From NCBI GenBank assembly GCA_945865925.1, contig CAMBFG010000004.1:110659-174658 (forward strand): DNA of 64,000 nt. Direction: 5' to 3'. Source of the stretch: Dehalococcoides mccartyi. Its GTDB lineage: Bacteria; Chloroflexota; Dehalococcoidia; UBA2979. The position numbers and the translations under genes were made by a program. Under the pieces are notes generated by a model, which searched no databases, was not told the DNA's origin, and saw only the letters and a program-made list of their open reading frames with translations. Below, piece after piece: positions 16,273 to 24,765 of the stretch. Positions within the stretch are counted from its first letter, which is position 1, and every line of letters begins with the position of its first letter.

Positions 16273-17478
16273 ATGCCCTCGAAGGTCATGTGGCCGAAGA
16301 CCGAAGCACAGGAGCGGCTGATCGAGGTCGCGCGTGGCATCGCGGTGGTCGCAGCCGAACACGCGCAGCGTCACGACCTCGAAGGCTCGTTCCCGGTCGA
16401 GGCATTCGAGGCGATGCGCACGTCGGGCTACCTCGCCTCGCCGATCCCGATGGCGGAAGGCGGGGGTGGGCACGGGCTGAGCGACCTCGTGCTCGCGCAA
16501 CTGACGCTGGCGAAGGGCGACGGGTCGACGGCGCTCTCGGCGGGCATGCATCTGATGACCGTGGGCAACGAGGGCACGGCGCACAACTGGCCGGATGCCG
16601 CCCGCGCGCGCGTCTTTGCCGAGGTCGTGCGCGACGGCGCGCTGGTGAACGCGATCAACAGCGAGCCGGCGATGGGGTCACCTCGCGGCGGCGGGCGGCC
16701 AGCGACCTCGATCACGCCGGACGGGCCGGGACGGTGGCGGCTCAACGGACGCAAGGACTTCGCGACGCTGGCGCCGGTGCTGGCCTACGCCACATCGCTG
16801 GTCGCGGTCGAGGATGGCTCCGGCGACGTTGCGACGATCCTCGTGCGGCTGAAGCAGCCGGGCGTGAGTGTCGAGGAGACGTGGGACGTCATCGGCATGC
16901 GCAGCACCGGGTCGCACGACATCCTCTACGACAACATCCCGCTGACGGACGACGACATCATGCGTCGCTGGAACCCGGCGACCCTCGGCAACGCGCCCCG
17001 CGCCGACGGCAACGAGGGCTGGTTCGGGATGCTGGTCGGCGCGGCGAACCTCGGCGTGGCGGAGGCGGCACGCGACTTCACGGTGCACTTCGCACAGACG
17101 CGCCAGCCGACGGGGTACCCCGCGCCGATCGGCAAGATCCCACATGTGCGCGAGCAGATCGCGCGCATGGAGGCGGCGCTGCTCGCGGCGCGCATCGTGC
17201 TGCTGACGACCGCCGAGCACCTCGAACTCCCGCGTGAGGAGCGTTCGGCGGCCGGCCCGCTGATGCAGGTCGCCAAGCGCCTCGCCACCGAGACCGCGAT
17301 CGAGGTGACCGACCTGGCGATGCGCGTGGTCGGCGGCGCGGGCCTCGAACGCGCCCACCCGCTCGAGCGGTACTTCCGCGATGTGCGCACCGGCCTCGTG
17401 AACCCACCGATCGAGGCGCGGGCGCTGGAACAGATCGCGGTCACTGTGCTCGACCGCGACCCGTTCCCGCGCCGCTAG
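16273..17478 (+). CDS. Acyl-CoA dehydrogenase family protein, divergent type
   Basis: A 401-residue flavoprotein of the acyl-CoA dehydrogenase superfamily, but clearly different from the three other copies in the window: it ends LDRDPFPRR and lacks the GTSEIQRN motif, having RVVGGAGLERAHPLERYFRDVRTG instead. That C terminus is typical of the DszC/flavin-dependent monooxygenase-like branch (Acyl-CoA_dh_2). It could be a dehydrogenase or a reduced-flavin monooxygenase. The N terminus is MPSKVMWPKTEAQERLIEVA. Operon partner of the preceding SDR. Confidence 0.87.
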   Translation: MPSKVMWPKTEAQERLIEVARGIAVVAAEHAQRHDLEGSFPVEAFEAMRTSGYLASPIPMAEGGGGHGLSDLVLAQLTLAKGDGSTALSAGMHLMTVGNEGTAHNWPDAARARVFAEVVRDGALVNAINSEPAMGSPRGGGRPATSITPDGPGRWRLNGRKDFATLAPVLAYATSLVAVEDGSGDVATILVRLKQPGVSVEETWDVIGMRSTGSHDILYDNIPLTDDDIMRRWNPATLGNAPRADGNEGWFGMLVGAANLGVAEAARDFTVHFAQTRQPTGYPAPIGKIPHVREQIARMEAALLAARIVLLTTAEHLELPREERSAAGPLMQVAKRLATETAIEVTDLAMRVVGGAGLERAHPLERYFRDVRTGLVNPPIEARALEQIAVTVLDRDPFPRR

Positions 17479-17485
17479 CGCCGTA

Positions 17486-18763
17486 CTACGCGGGCGCCTC
17501 GACGGCCTCGTCCGGCGTGACGACTCGATGCTTCCAGTAGAGGGCGACCGCGGGGACGAGGACGAGCGCGGCCACCGCAATCGAGATCCGTACCCCTGCC
17601 GCCGCAGCCAGCAAGCCAAACAGCGGCCCGCCAGCGATCTGTCCGAGGGCGTTCGACTGCCCCATCGTCGAGAGCACCGTCGCGCGCGTGGCGGACGGGA
17701 GCCCTCGGTTGACCCAGGCGGTGGCGAACGGCTCCTCGATCGCTCGTGCCCAGAAGGTGATCCACGCGCCGACGAGCGCGATCGCGAAGGCCGGCGCGCC
17801 CGCGAACAGGATCATCGTGGCGATGATCACGACGTTCGAGCCGATGAGCCCGACGGCGACGCTGCTGGAACTGTTGAAGTCCGTCCTCGACTGGGCGATG
17901 CGGAGCGCGGCGATCGACCCGAGTTGCGCGACGAGTTGGACGAGGCCGAAGAAGAGCGCCTCCGGCATCACGTCCGGCAGGCCGTCGAACGAGTTGATGA
18001 GGTGGAAGCCCCAGAGCCGGTCGAACGACTCGGATGACGCGCCCATCAGTAATGTCGTCAGCAGCGCCGTCACCACAACGGGACGTGCGCGCGCGGCGCG
18101 CAGGCCCGCTGAGGCCTGCTCGAACGGCGTGCGCCAGTTCGCGCGGCCCTCGCGAGGGGCGGGCGCGAAGCCGCGTTCGGTCATCACGAACATGAGGTAG
18201 ACGCCGGCAGCGGCGTACAGCACACCACCGGTGAGCAGCGTGCCCGCCGCCCACCACCAGCCAATGCCGACGCCGACGAACCCGCCGAGGAGTGCGCCGA
18301 CCTGGCGACGCCTCGCGAAGGCGGGGTAGAGCGGCCCCGCCGCGTCGTCGCCCACCTCGTCGGCGAGCCACGCCTCGCGTGCGCCGCTGATGAAGGTGAA
18401 GCCGACGCCCCAGACGAACTGGCCGCCAGCGATCGCAAGGAACGTGGGCGCCGCCCCCATCACGAGGAAACCGACGCCAACGAGCACGTACCCCACGACG
18501 ACTGAGAGCCGTCGCGAGATCAGGTCGGCAACGACACCTGTGGGGATCTCGAAGAGGAACGCCGCCAACTCGAGCACCGTCCCCGCGAGGACGAGTTCGA
18601 GCGGCGACAGTCCGGCGACGCGGACGGCGTAGTAGGCGTAGAGCACGAGCCCCGCGGCATTCGCGAAGCCGCTGAGGCCCGCCAGCCGCAGGTAGAGCCG
18701 AGCAGGATCACTCGGACGGCCGGGCAGCAGCGTCGGCCGTCGCAACCAATGGGATGAAGGCAT
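17486..18763 (-). CDS. MFS transporter (predicted drug or metabolite exporter)
   Basis: A 425-residue polytopic protein with about 12 hydrophobic segments. The loop between helices 2 and 3 carries the MFS signature as GVVADLISRRLS, and the family's acidic residue is in FEIPTG. The N-terminal 20 residues are basic and cytoplasmic. It is convergent with the acyl-CoA dehydrogenase gene, 7 bases apart. A short leader ORF with a strong ribosome site and a hairpin next to its own Shine-Dalgarno (GGAG) precede it, suggesting translational control as in some drug exporters. Substrate unknown. Confidence 0.9.
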   Translation of the reverse strand: MPSSHWLRRPTLLPGRPSDPARLYLRLAGLSGFANAAGLVLYAYYAVRVAGLSPLELVLAGTVLELAAFLFEIPTGVVADLISRRLSVVVGYVLVGVGFLVMGAAPTFLAIAGGQFVWGVGFTFISGAREAWLADEVGDDAAGPLYPAFARRRQVGALLGGFVGVGIGWWWAAGTLLTGGVLYAAAGVYLMFVMTERGFAPAPREGRANWRTPFEQASAGLRAARARPVVVTALLTTLLMGASSESFDRLWGFHLINSFDGLPDVMPEALFFGLVQLVAQLGSIAALRIAQSRTDFNSSSSVAVGLIGSNVVIIATMILFAGAPAFAIALVGAWITFWARAIEEPFATAWVNRGLPSATRATVLSTMGQSNALGQIAGGPLFGLLAAAAGVRISIAVAALVLVPAVALYWKHRVVTPDEAVEAPA

Positions 18764-18771
18764 GCAGACTC

Positions 18772-18788
18772 CGGGGTCAGACGCCCCG
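18772..18788 (-). promoter_or_regulatory. Hairpin next to the MFS ribosome-binding site
   Basis: An inverted repeat CGGGG / CCCCG with a seven-base loop lies between the leader ORF and the MFS start, directly abutting the GGAG Shine-Dalgarno. A ribosome on the leader could change whether this structure forms. The stem is only 5 bp, so this is suggestive only. Confidence 0.35.
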
Positions 18789-18820
18789 TGCTGACGCGGC
18801 GAGCGGTTGGGTGGTGCTCG

Positions 18821-18874
18821 TTACGCGGCGCGCGAGGCAGGCAGGGTGGACGTCCGGGTCAGCGATGCAGTCAT
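18821..18874 (-). CDS. Possible 17-residue leader peptide of the MFS gene
   Basis: A very short ORF, MTASLTRTSTLPASRAA, whose ATG is preceded by a near-perfect AGGAGG at 6-base spacing, the best ribosome site in the region. It ends 57 bases before the MFS start, in the position where attenuator leader peptides of exporters sit. Thr and Ser codons are frequent, which does not itself indicate a ligand. Nothing else explains the strong ribosome site. Confidence 0.4.
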   Translation of the reverse strand: MTASLTRTSTLPASRAA

Positions 18875-19222
18875 GGCGTCCTCCTGAGCCCTCGGGCATG
18901 CGATGTGGCCGCATCCTGCGGCCTGCGCGGAGGCGCGTCAACCTGGGCCGGACGAGCGACCACCGAGCGGCATCCAGATTCAATATGACACGTGAGAAGT
19001 GAAACAGACGTAGAAAATACATCCTGCCGACGTTCGAACTCCAACGGGCTGAAACAACGAGACGTCAGGCTCCGCGCCAAGCGGAAACAGATGTGGCCCG
19101 GATGTCCCCCTCGAGTGTCCCAGCGCGCTCGATGTCACCCCCACTCTCGTACTCCGCGACCACCAGGCACCCGGTAGCGGGTGCGCGGGCGTCGCATGTG
19201 CGACGTCAGGGAGGAGCCGTTG
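18875..19222. other. Intergenic region between the divergent MFS and TPR-amt genes
   Basis: About 350 bases with no credible gene. A relatively A+T-rich stretch at roughly 18970-19020 stands out against the GC-rich surroundings and is the likeliest promoter zone for either side, but I cannot place boxes with confidence. Confidence 0.4.
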
Positions 19223-19759
19223 ATGGCCCACCGAGTGGATGCGAGTGGCAGCGCGGCGTTACCGCGCTCGCCCGATCCGCCGCCGGCCGACGCCTGGAAG
19301 CGAGCACACCATTTGATGGTGATCGGTCAGGTCGCCGAGGCGATCCCGCTGATGGAGCGGGTCGTGGCGGAGTACCCGTCCTGGTCCGGCGCCCGGGCGA
19401 GCCTGGGTGTGGCCTACACACGGATGGGACGTATCCATGAGGCACAGGATCTGATCGATACGGCCCTGGCCGAGGCGCCCGAGGACTTCTCCTGCCGGGT
19501 GGCGAAGGCGGAGTACTTCGCACGCCTCGGGTTCTACGACAAGTCAGTGCCGCATCTGGACATCGCCCTGGAGGTCGCCCCAGGCGACGCCGAGTACCGG
19601 GCGGCGTTCGAGATGCGCCGGTTCTGTGTCGACAAGAGCAAGGGGCTGTTCTACCGGGAGACCGCGCTCCCCTGGCCACGCGGATGGCGTCCGTGGGCAC
19701 GGCGCAACCACACAGCTGAGCCCGCCTCTGTGGCGGTGCTGGAAAAGGACCTGCGATGA
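19223..19759 (+). CDS. TPR repeat protein coupled to the ammonium transporter gene
   Basis: A 178-residue soluble protein with about three tetratricopeptide-type helical hairpins between residues 25 and 125 (AWKRAHHLMVIGQVAEAIPL, ARASLGVAYTRMGRIHEAQD, CRVAKAEYFARLGFYDKS). The C-terminal 50 residues are basic and Trp/Pro-rich and may contact membrane or protein. The ATG at 19223 follows GGGAGGAG, preferred over the upstream frame at 19181. Its stop overlaps the amt start as ATGA, so the products are likely made in fixed ratio and may interact. Confidence 0.8.
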   Translation: MAHRVDASGSAALPRSPDPPPADAWKRAHHLMVIGQVAEAIPLMERVVAEYPSWSGARASLGVAYTRMGRIHEAQDLIDTALAEAPEDFSCRVAKAEYFARLGFYDKSVPHLDIALEVAPGDAEYRAAFEMRRFCVDKSKGLFYRETALPWPRGWRPWARRNHTAEPASVAVLEKDLR

Positions 19760-21927
19760 CTACGGCACTCTTCCTGATGCCGCTCCTGTTCACCATCCTG
19801 ACCGCGCTCTCGCGGGTCGTCGCTGTGCGTGGCGCGACCGTCGAGGGCAAGGTGCAACGGGAGTTCAGCCTCTCCTTCGGAGAGCGGCTGCGCTACCACC
19901 AGTTCTCGATCTACTCGCTCGGAACACTGCTGGTCCTGGGGGCGCTCTCCGGACTGATCCACCTCACCCTCGAACTCATCGCGATGACGGCGATGTACGT
20001 GGTGGTGAGCCGCCCGATCCGCTACCGGCTGACGAGCGCGGGCATCGCGGTGAACCGCGTCGTGTTCCGCCCGTGGTCCGAGTTCAGTGGCTACGAGGCG
20101 CGTCGTGGCAGCCTCCGGCTGGTCGGTGCGCCAGGTGCTGGCCGCTTCGATATCCGTGTGGCCATCGCGCGCTACGCGCCCGTGACAGCCGTGGTGTCGC
20201 GGTACCTGCCGGCCGTGACGACGACCTCTGCGGGGACGCCGCGCAAGTCGCTGTACTCGGCACTGATGCTGGTGCCAGTGTTCGCCGTCGTGGTGATGCT
20301 CGGCGTGGGCGCTCACACCGCCTTCGCGGACGGCCCGGACGACGAGCCGGCCATCGATGTGGCGGGCACCAAGGTCGGCACGCCGGAGGACCTGGCGGGC
20401 ATCGGTACTGGTGGTGGCAGCCTGGCTGTCCTGGACAAGGGCGGGGTCCTGGACCCGGACGCGACGGCGAAGATGTTCGCGGACGCGCAGACGAAGGAGC
20501 CGTTCGCCTACAACCTGGCGGCGTACGTCAACCAGAACCGCATCGCGATCAACTTCGTGTGGGTGCTGGTCTGTGGCTACCTCGTCATGTTCATGCAGGC
20601 CGGCTTCGCGATGGTCGAAACCGGATTCTGCCGTGCCAAGAGTGCGATGCAGGTCATGATGACGAACTTCATGGTCTACGGCGTCGGCATGCTGGCGTAC
20701 TGGGCCATCGGCTTCGCGATCCAGTTCGGCGGTGTCGGCCTGACCGGCCCGACGAACCTCGGCGCGGGACTGCTCGCGCTGAACAAGGAAGCCGGCATCA
20801 CGATCGGCGACACGAAGTGGGGCCTGTTCGGCTACAAGGGCTTCTTCCTGGGGCCGGACGTCCTGGACGTCGGTGTCGCGGTGCTGTTCCTCTTCCAGAT
20901 GGTGTTCATGGACACGGCAGCCACGATCCTGACGGGCGCCGTCGCTGAGCGCTGGCGCTGGGTGTCGTTCCTCATCTGGGGTGTCTTCATCGGTGGGTTC
21001 ATCTACCCGATGTTCGGCAACTGGGCGTGGGGCGGCGGCTGGCTCTTCCAGCTGAAGGATTCCGCCATCGGCAGGCCATACGTGGACTTCGCTGGTAGTG
21101 GCGTGGTGCACTCGGTCGGCGGGTGGTCCGCGTTTGCCGCGGCGTGGGTGCTGGGGCCGCGGCTGGGCAAGTACAACAAGGACGGCAGCGTCAACGCGAT
21201 GCCGGGCCACAACATCAACATGGCAGCGATCGGGACGTTCATCCTGGCGTTCGGGTGGTTCGGGTTCAACCCGGGCTCCACGCTGGGCGCGTCCGGCAGC
21301 GGCAACCTGCGCATCGGTGAAATCGCGGTGGTGACCATGCTGGCGGGCGCCGCCGGCTCCGTGACCGCGATGGCGTTCGCACGCATGACGCTGGGCAAGT
21401 ACGACCCTGGCTACATGATCAACGGCATCCTGGCCGGCCTGGTGGCTATCACCGCGCCGTCCGGGTATGTCAGCCCGATCCTGGCTGTCCTCATCGGCGG
21501 CATGGCGGGTGTGCTCACCTGCTGGGCGATGGGCTTCATCGAGCGGGTCGTGAAGGTAGATGACCCGGTGGGCGCCATTGCGGTCCACGGGGTGAGCGGC
21601 ATCTTCGGCGTGATCTGCGTCGGATTGTTTGCTGATGGGACGGCGCCAGACTTCCTCGTCGTGGGGTACCCGATCAAGGGACTCTTCTTCGGGGACGGAG
21701 CGCAGTTGGTGGCGCAACTCGTAGGCGCCGCGACGGCCATCATCTGGTCGTTCGGCACCTCGTTCATCCTGTTCACCGTCCTGAAGGCGATGGGGCTCTT
21801 CCGGATCTCGCCCGAGGACGAGATGACCGGCATCGACATTCCAGAGATGGGTACACACGCGTACCCACCGCAGGAAATCCCGGGCTACGGCACGGCGATG
21901 ACGGGCGAGTTCGTCCCGGCTCGGTAG
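19756..21927 (+). CDS. amt: Ammonium transporter (Amt) with an extra N-terminal membrane/PH-like module
   Basis: A 723-residue frame. From about residue 260 it is a complete Amt channel: NFVWVLVCGYLVMFMQAGFAMVETG, the pore His of the twin-His pair in SGVVHSVGG (about 451) and in AVHGVSG (about 609), and DFAGSG just before the first His. Residues 1-160 are not part of Amt: one hydrophobic N-terminal helix, a helix pair at about 52-85, then a domain (YRLTSAGIAVNRVVFRPWSEF) resembling bacterial PH/DUF5673 domains. Residues 165-191 look like the usual Amt signal peptide with an AFA cleavage site, now internal. The TPR gene is coupled upstream; no P-II gene is adjacent. Confidence 0.92.
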   Translation: MTTALFLMPLLFTILTALSRVVAVRGATVEGKVQREFSLSFGERLRYHQFSIYSLGTLLVLGALSGLIHLTLELIAMTAMYVVVSRPIRYRLTSAGIAVNRVVFRPWSEFSGYEARRGSLRLVGAPGAGRFDIRVAIARYAPVTAVVSRYLPAVTTTSAGTPRKSLYSALMLVPVFAVVVMLGVGAHTAFADGPDDEPAIDVAGTKVGTPEDLAGIGTGGGSLAVLDKGGVLDPDATAKMFADAQTKEPFAYNLAAYVNQNRIAINFVWVLVCGYLVMFMQAGFAMVETGFCRAKSAMQVMMTNFMVYGVGMLAYWAIGFAIQFGGVGLTGPTNLGAGLLALNKEAGITIGDTKWGLFGYKGFFLGPDVLDVGVAVLFLFQMVFMDTAATILTGAVAERWRWVSFLIWGVFIGGFIYPMFGNWAWGGGWLFQLKDSAIGRPYVDFAGSGVVHSVGGWSAFAAAWVLGPRLGKYNKDGSVNAMPGHNINMAAIGTFILAFGWFGFNPGSTLGASGSGNLRIGEIAVVTMLAGAAGSVTAMAFARMTLGKYDPGYMINGILAGLVAITAPSGYVSPILAVLIGGMAGVLTCWAMGFIERVVKVDDPVGAIAVHGVSGIFGVICVGLFADGTAPDFLVVGYPIKGLFFGDGAQLVAQLVGAATAIIWSFGTSFILFTVLKAMGLFRISPEDEMTGIDIPEMGTHAYPPQEIPGYGTAMTGEFVPAR

Positions 21928-21950
21928 CCACCGAGGCCGGTCGGAATCTG

Positions 21951-21979
21951 GAGGGGCGGGGCTTCGGTCTCGCCCCTCT
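21951..21979 (+). terminator. Probable terminator after amt
   Basis: An inverted repeat GAGGGGCG / CGCCCCTC, extended by G-U pairs, lies 24 bases downstream of the amt stop. The following sequence is only weakly T-rich. Confidence 0.55.
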
Positions 21980-22120
21980 CGCGTCTCGGGGAGTTCGCTG
22001 GGTCATGCAATGAACTCGTTACCCGCATGAGACTCGGCCGTCACGTCCACGAAACACGCCCTCCGTAGCCTTCGGAATGTCGAGCACCTCACCCAAGGGG
22101 CCGGCAGACGGGAACCTCAG

Positions 22121-22204
22121 ATGGCAGCAGGCATCGTCTTCTTCGGGCTCTTCGCTGTGAGCACGGCCGTCCACTACTTCCGGAGCCAGCGCTCGGCGTC
22201 GTAG
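22121..22204 (+). CDS. Possible 27-residue membrane microprotein
   Basis: A short ORF (MAAGIVFFGLFAVSTAVHYF...) that is strongly hydrophobic with a basic C terminus, in the otherwise empty 370 bases between amt and the antiporter gene. The upstream ribosome site is poor. It may be chance; kept because it is the only sensible reading of this gap. Confidence 0.25.
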   Translation: MAAGIVFFGLFAVSTAVHYFRSQRSAS

Positions 22205-22295
22205 CCTCCCGCCCGACGGGGTCGCGTCCCAGACTCCGCGACTGCTCGAACCCGCTCGAGTCTCCTTCGGCCCGGGCTAGCGTCCCGGAGCATCC

Positions 22296-23510
22296 GTGGA
22301 ATCCTCTGCTGAACTCCTGATCAGCCTGGCGCTGATTCTGCTGGCGGCACGGATCACCTCCTCGATTGCCACCTCCCTCGGCTTGCCCAGCGTCTTCGGC
22401 GTGCTGGTCGCTGGCGTCCTGCTCGGCCCCAGCGTGACCGGCCTGGTCCACCTCTCCCCTGCCCTCGAGGGCATGTCCAGCATTGGCGTCGTCCTCCTGC
22501 TGTTCGTCGCGGGGATCGAGACCGACCTCGTGGAAATGCGCCGAGTCGGTACCGCCGCCACCCTGGCTGCCGTGGGCGGCGTGGCCTTGCCAATGGCGGG
22601 GGCCGCAGGCCTCGCTATCGCCTTCGGGTACGACACCTCCGAGGCCGTGTTCATCGGCACGATCATGACTGCCACGAGCGTGACCGTCTCCGCGCATGTG
22701 CTGAAAGAGGCCGGGTTCCTCCAGAGCCGGATCGGGAGTGCCATCCTCGGCGCTGCGGTGATCGACGACATCATCGGTGTCGTTGTCCTGACTGTGGTCG
22801 TGAGCATCGAAGGTGGCGGGGGGATCTTCGACCTCGTCCGGCTGGCGATGTTCATACCCATCGCGCTCCTGGCCGGGCATTTCATTACGAGAGTTGCTGC
22901 GGTCCGTCTGGTGCTGATGGAGACGCGCGAGCACAAGTTCCTCGAAGTGCTGGCGCTGGTGCTCGCATTCGCGTGGGCAGCACAGGAGATCGGCGGGCTC
23001 GCAGCGATCTCGGGGGCGTACCTGGCGGGGGTGCTCTTCGGCCGGACGATCCTGCAGGAAGACCTGGCCGACTTCGGCAACCTCATCGGCTATGCGCTCT
23101 TCGCGCCGATCTTTTTCGTCACGACCGGCATGTCCGCAGACCTCGGGGGCCTCGGGGCGGTCCCACTCTTCGCGACACTGCTGCTGGTCGTCGCGGTCGT
23201 CACGAAGGTCATCGGCTGCTATGGGGGCGCACGGCTGGGCCGCTTCAGCCACTCGGAGTCGATGGCCGTCGGTACAGGGATGATCGCGCGCGGCGAGGTC
23301 GCCCTTGTGATTGCGGTGATCGGCCACCAGTCGGGGGTAATCGGCGACGACACGTACACCGCCAGCATCGTGGTGACGCTGTTGACGACCCTCGCAGCCC
23401 CGCTGTTGCTCCGCGTGACGCTGCCGAGGCAGGCGCCTCCCCCGGAGACCGACGCTGAGTCCGAGCACCGCCTCGAACTCGCTACGCAGATCGATCAACT
23501 CGAGGGCTAG
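22296..23510 (+). CDS. CPA2-family cation/proton antiporter
   Basis: A 404-residue membrane protein, GTG start, with about 12 hydrophobic segments and no C-terminal TrkA domain. Signatures of the Kef/NapA-type exchanger family are FGVLVAGVLLGPS, GIETDLVEMRR, the double acidic motif in GAAVIDDIIGVVVL (the ion-binding Asp pair) and GMIARGEVALVIA near the C terminus. Predicted to exchange Na+ or K+ for protons across the cytoplasmic membrane. It is convergent with the following acyl-CoA dehydrogenase gene, 26 bases apart. Confidence 0.9.
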   Translation: MESSAELLISLALILLAARITSSIATSLGLPSVFGVLVAGVLLGPSVTGLVHLSPALEGMSSIGVVLLLFVAGIETDLVEMRRVGTAATLAAVGGVALPMAGAAGLAIAFGYDTSEAVFIGTIMTATSVTVSAHVLKEAGFLQSRIGSAILGAAVIDDIIGVVVLTVVVSIEGGGGIFDLVRLAMFIPIALLAGHFITRVAAVRLVLMETREHKFLEVLALVLAFAWAAQEIGGLAAISGAYLAGVLFGRTILQEDLADFGNLIGYALFAPIFFVTTGMSADLGGLGAVPLFATLLLVVAVVTKVIGCYGGARLGRFSHSESMAVGTGMIARGEVALVIAVIGHQSGVIGDDTYTASIVVTLLTTLAAPLLLRVTLPRQAPPPETDAESEHRLELATQIDQLEG

Positions 23511-23536
23511 CGCCCGTCACGGCATCGTCGCCGGAT

Positions 23537-24682
23537 CTAGCCGCGAGGCAGGCCGAGGCCGCGCGTCGCGATGATGTTGCGCTGGATCTCGGACGTGCCG
23601 GCGGCGATCGTCACGGAGACGGTGCGCATGTAGAGGTCGCAGAACTCGCCGCCCATCGCGGCCTGGGGGTTGCCGGGCTTCAGCGCACCGGCGAGGCCGA
23701 GCATGTTGAGGCCACGTCGCGCGCTCCGCTGCTGCAACTCGGAGCCGAACATCTTGGACATGCTCGACTCCTGGTTGGGCACCAGGCCGGCGGACTGCAT
23801 CCAGGTCACGCGGTAGCCGAGGAGGCGCGCCACCTCCACCTCGATGGCGGTGTCGGCGACGGCCGTCCGGTGGGTGCCTGCGAGCGACTTCGCGTTGGTC
23901 TGGGCGTACTTGAGCAGGCGCTCGAACGGGCCGACGGCGGCCGCCATGCGCTGGATGCCGCTGCGCTCGAAGTCAAGGGCAGTCGCGGCGACATACCAAC
24001 CTCGGTTGTGCTCGCCGATCACGTTCACGGCCGGTACGCGCACGTCCTCGAAGAAGGTCTCATTGAAGCCGGCCGCGCCGTGCATCTGGACGATCGGGCG
24101 GATCGAGATGCCCGGCGTATTCATCGGGATCATGAGGTAGGTGATACCTCGATGCTTGGGGGCGTCGGGATCGCTGCGCGTGAGGACGTGGATCCAGTCG
24201 GCGTTCTGCGCGCCGCTCGTCCAGATCTTCTGGCCATTCAACACGTAGTCGTCGCCGTCGCGGACCGCGCGCGTCTGCAGCGAGGCGAGGTCGGAGCCAG
24301 CGCCGGGCTCGGAGTAGCCCTGGCACCAGACTTCGCGTGCCTCGGCAATGGCGGTGAGGTGCTGCTGCTTCTGCTCCTCGGTGCCGTGGATCATGAGGAC
24401 GGGCCCGACGCGGTCAGCACCCTGCCCACCGGTGGGCGCGCTGGCGAACGCGGACTCTTCGGCGAAGATCATCTGCTCCCACGGCGTCGCGGCGCCGCCG
24501 CCGTACGCCTTCGGCCACGCCATCGTCAGCCAGCCGTTCGAGGCGAGCGCCTTCGAGTAGGCGCGTGCGCGGTCCGGGCGCTCTTCCTCGCCGCCACCGG
24601 CACCGTCGCCCCATTCGCGCTGGATGAACTCGCGCACCGCCGCACGGAACTTCCGCTGTTCGTCGCCCCAGGCAAAGTCCAT
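23537..24682 (-). CDS. Acyl-CoA dehydrogenase
   Basis: A 381-residue acyl-CoA dehydrogenase starting MDFAWGDEQRKFR (ATG at 24682 after AAGGGG). It carries VWCQGYSEPGAGSDLASLQT and ends SEIQRNIIATRGLGLPRG, the same C terminus as the tandem pair at 3.8-6.4 kb, so the three share recent ancestry, but this one is more diverged. Likely function: acyl-CoA oxidation with FAD and ETF. It lies 83 bases after the copA stop and might be transcribed with the copper genes or from its own promoter. The longer frame to 25618 is antisense shadow. Confidence 0.92.
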   Translation of the reverse strand: MDFAWGDEQRKFRAAVREFIQREWGDGAGGGEEERPDRARAYSKALASNGWLTMAWPKAYGGGAATPWEQMIFAEESAFASAPTGGQGADRVGPVLMIHGTEEQKQQHLTAIAEAREVWCQGYSEPGAGSDLASLQTRAVRDGDDYVLNGQKIWTSGAQNADWIHVLTRSDPDAPKHRGITYLMIPMNTPGISIRPIVQMHGAAGFNETFFEDVRVPAVNVIGEHNRGWYVAATALDFERSGIQRMAAAVGPFERLLKYAQTNAKSLAGTHRTAVADTAIEVEVARLLGYRVTWMQSAGLVPNQESSMSKMFGSELQQRSARRGLNMLGLAGALKPGNPQAAMGGEFCDLYMRTVSVTIAAGTSEIQRNIIATRGLGLPRG

Positions 24683-24765
24683 CGATGTCCCCTTGAGTCG
24701 TCGGGTACGTGTCGTCCGCCGCGCGATTCTACCCCTCGGGGTCGAGGGCAGGCGGGACGCCCGAC

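Noticed and set aside
19651-21858. 735-codon minus-strand frame
   Set aside because: Antisense of amt; charged, His/Asp-rich composition with no domain.
22089-23498. 469-codon minus-strand frame
   Set aside because: Antisense of the antiporter gene; no recognisable motif.
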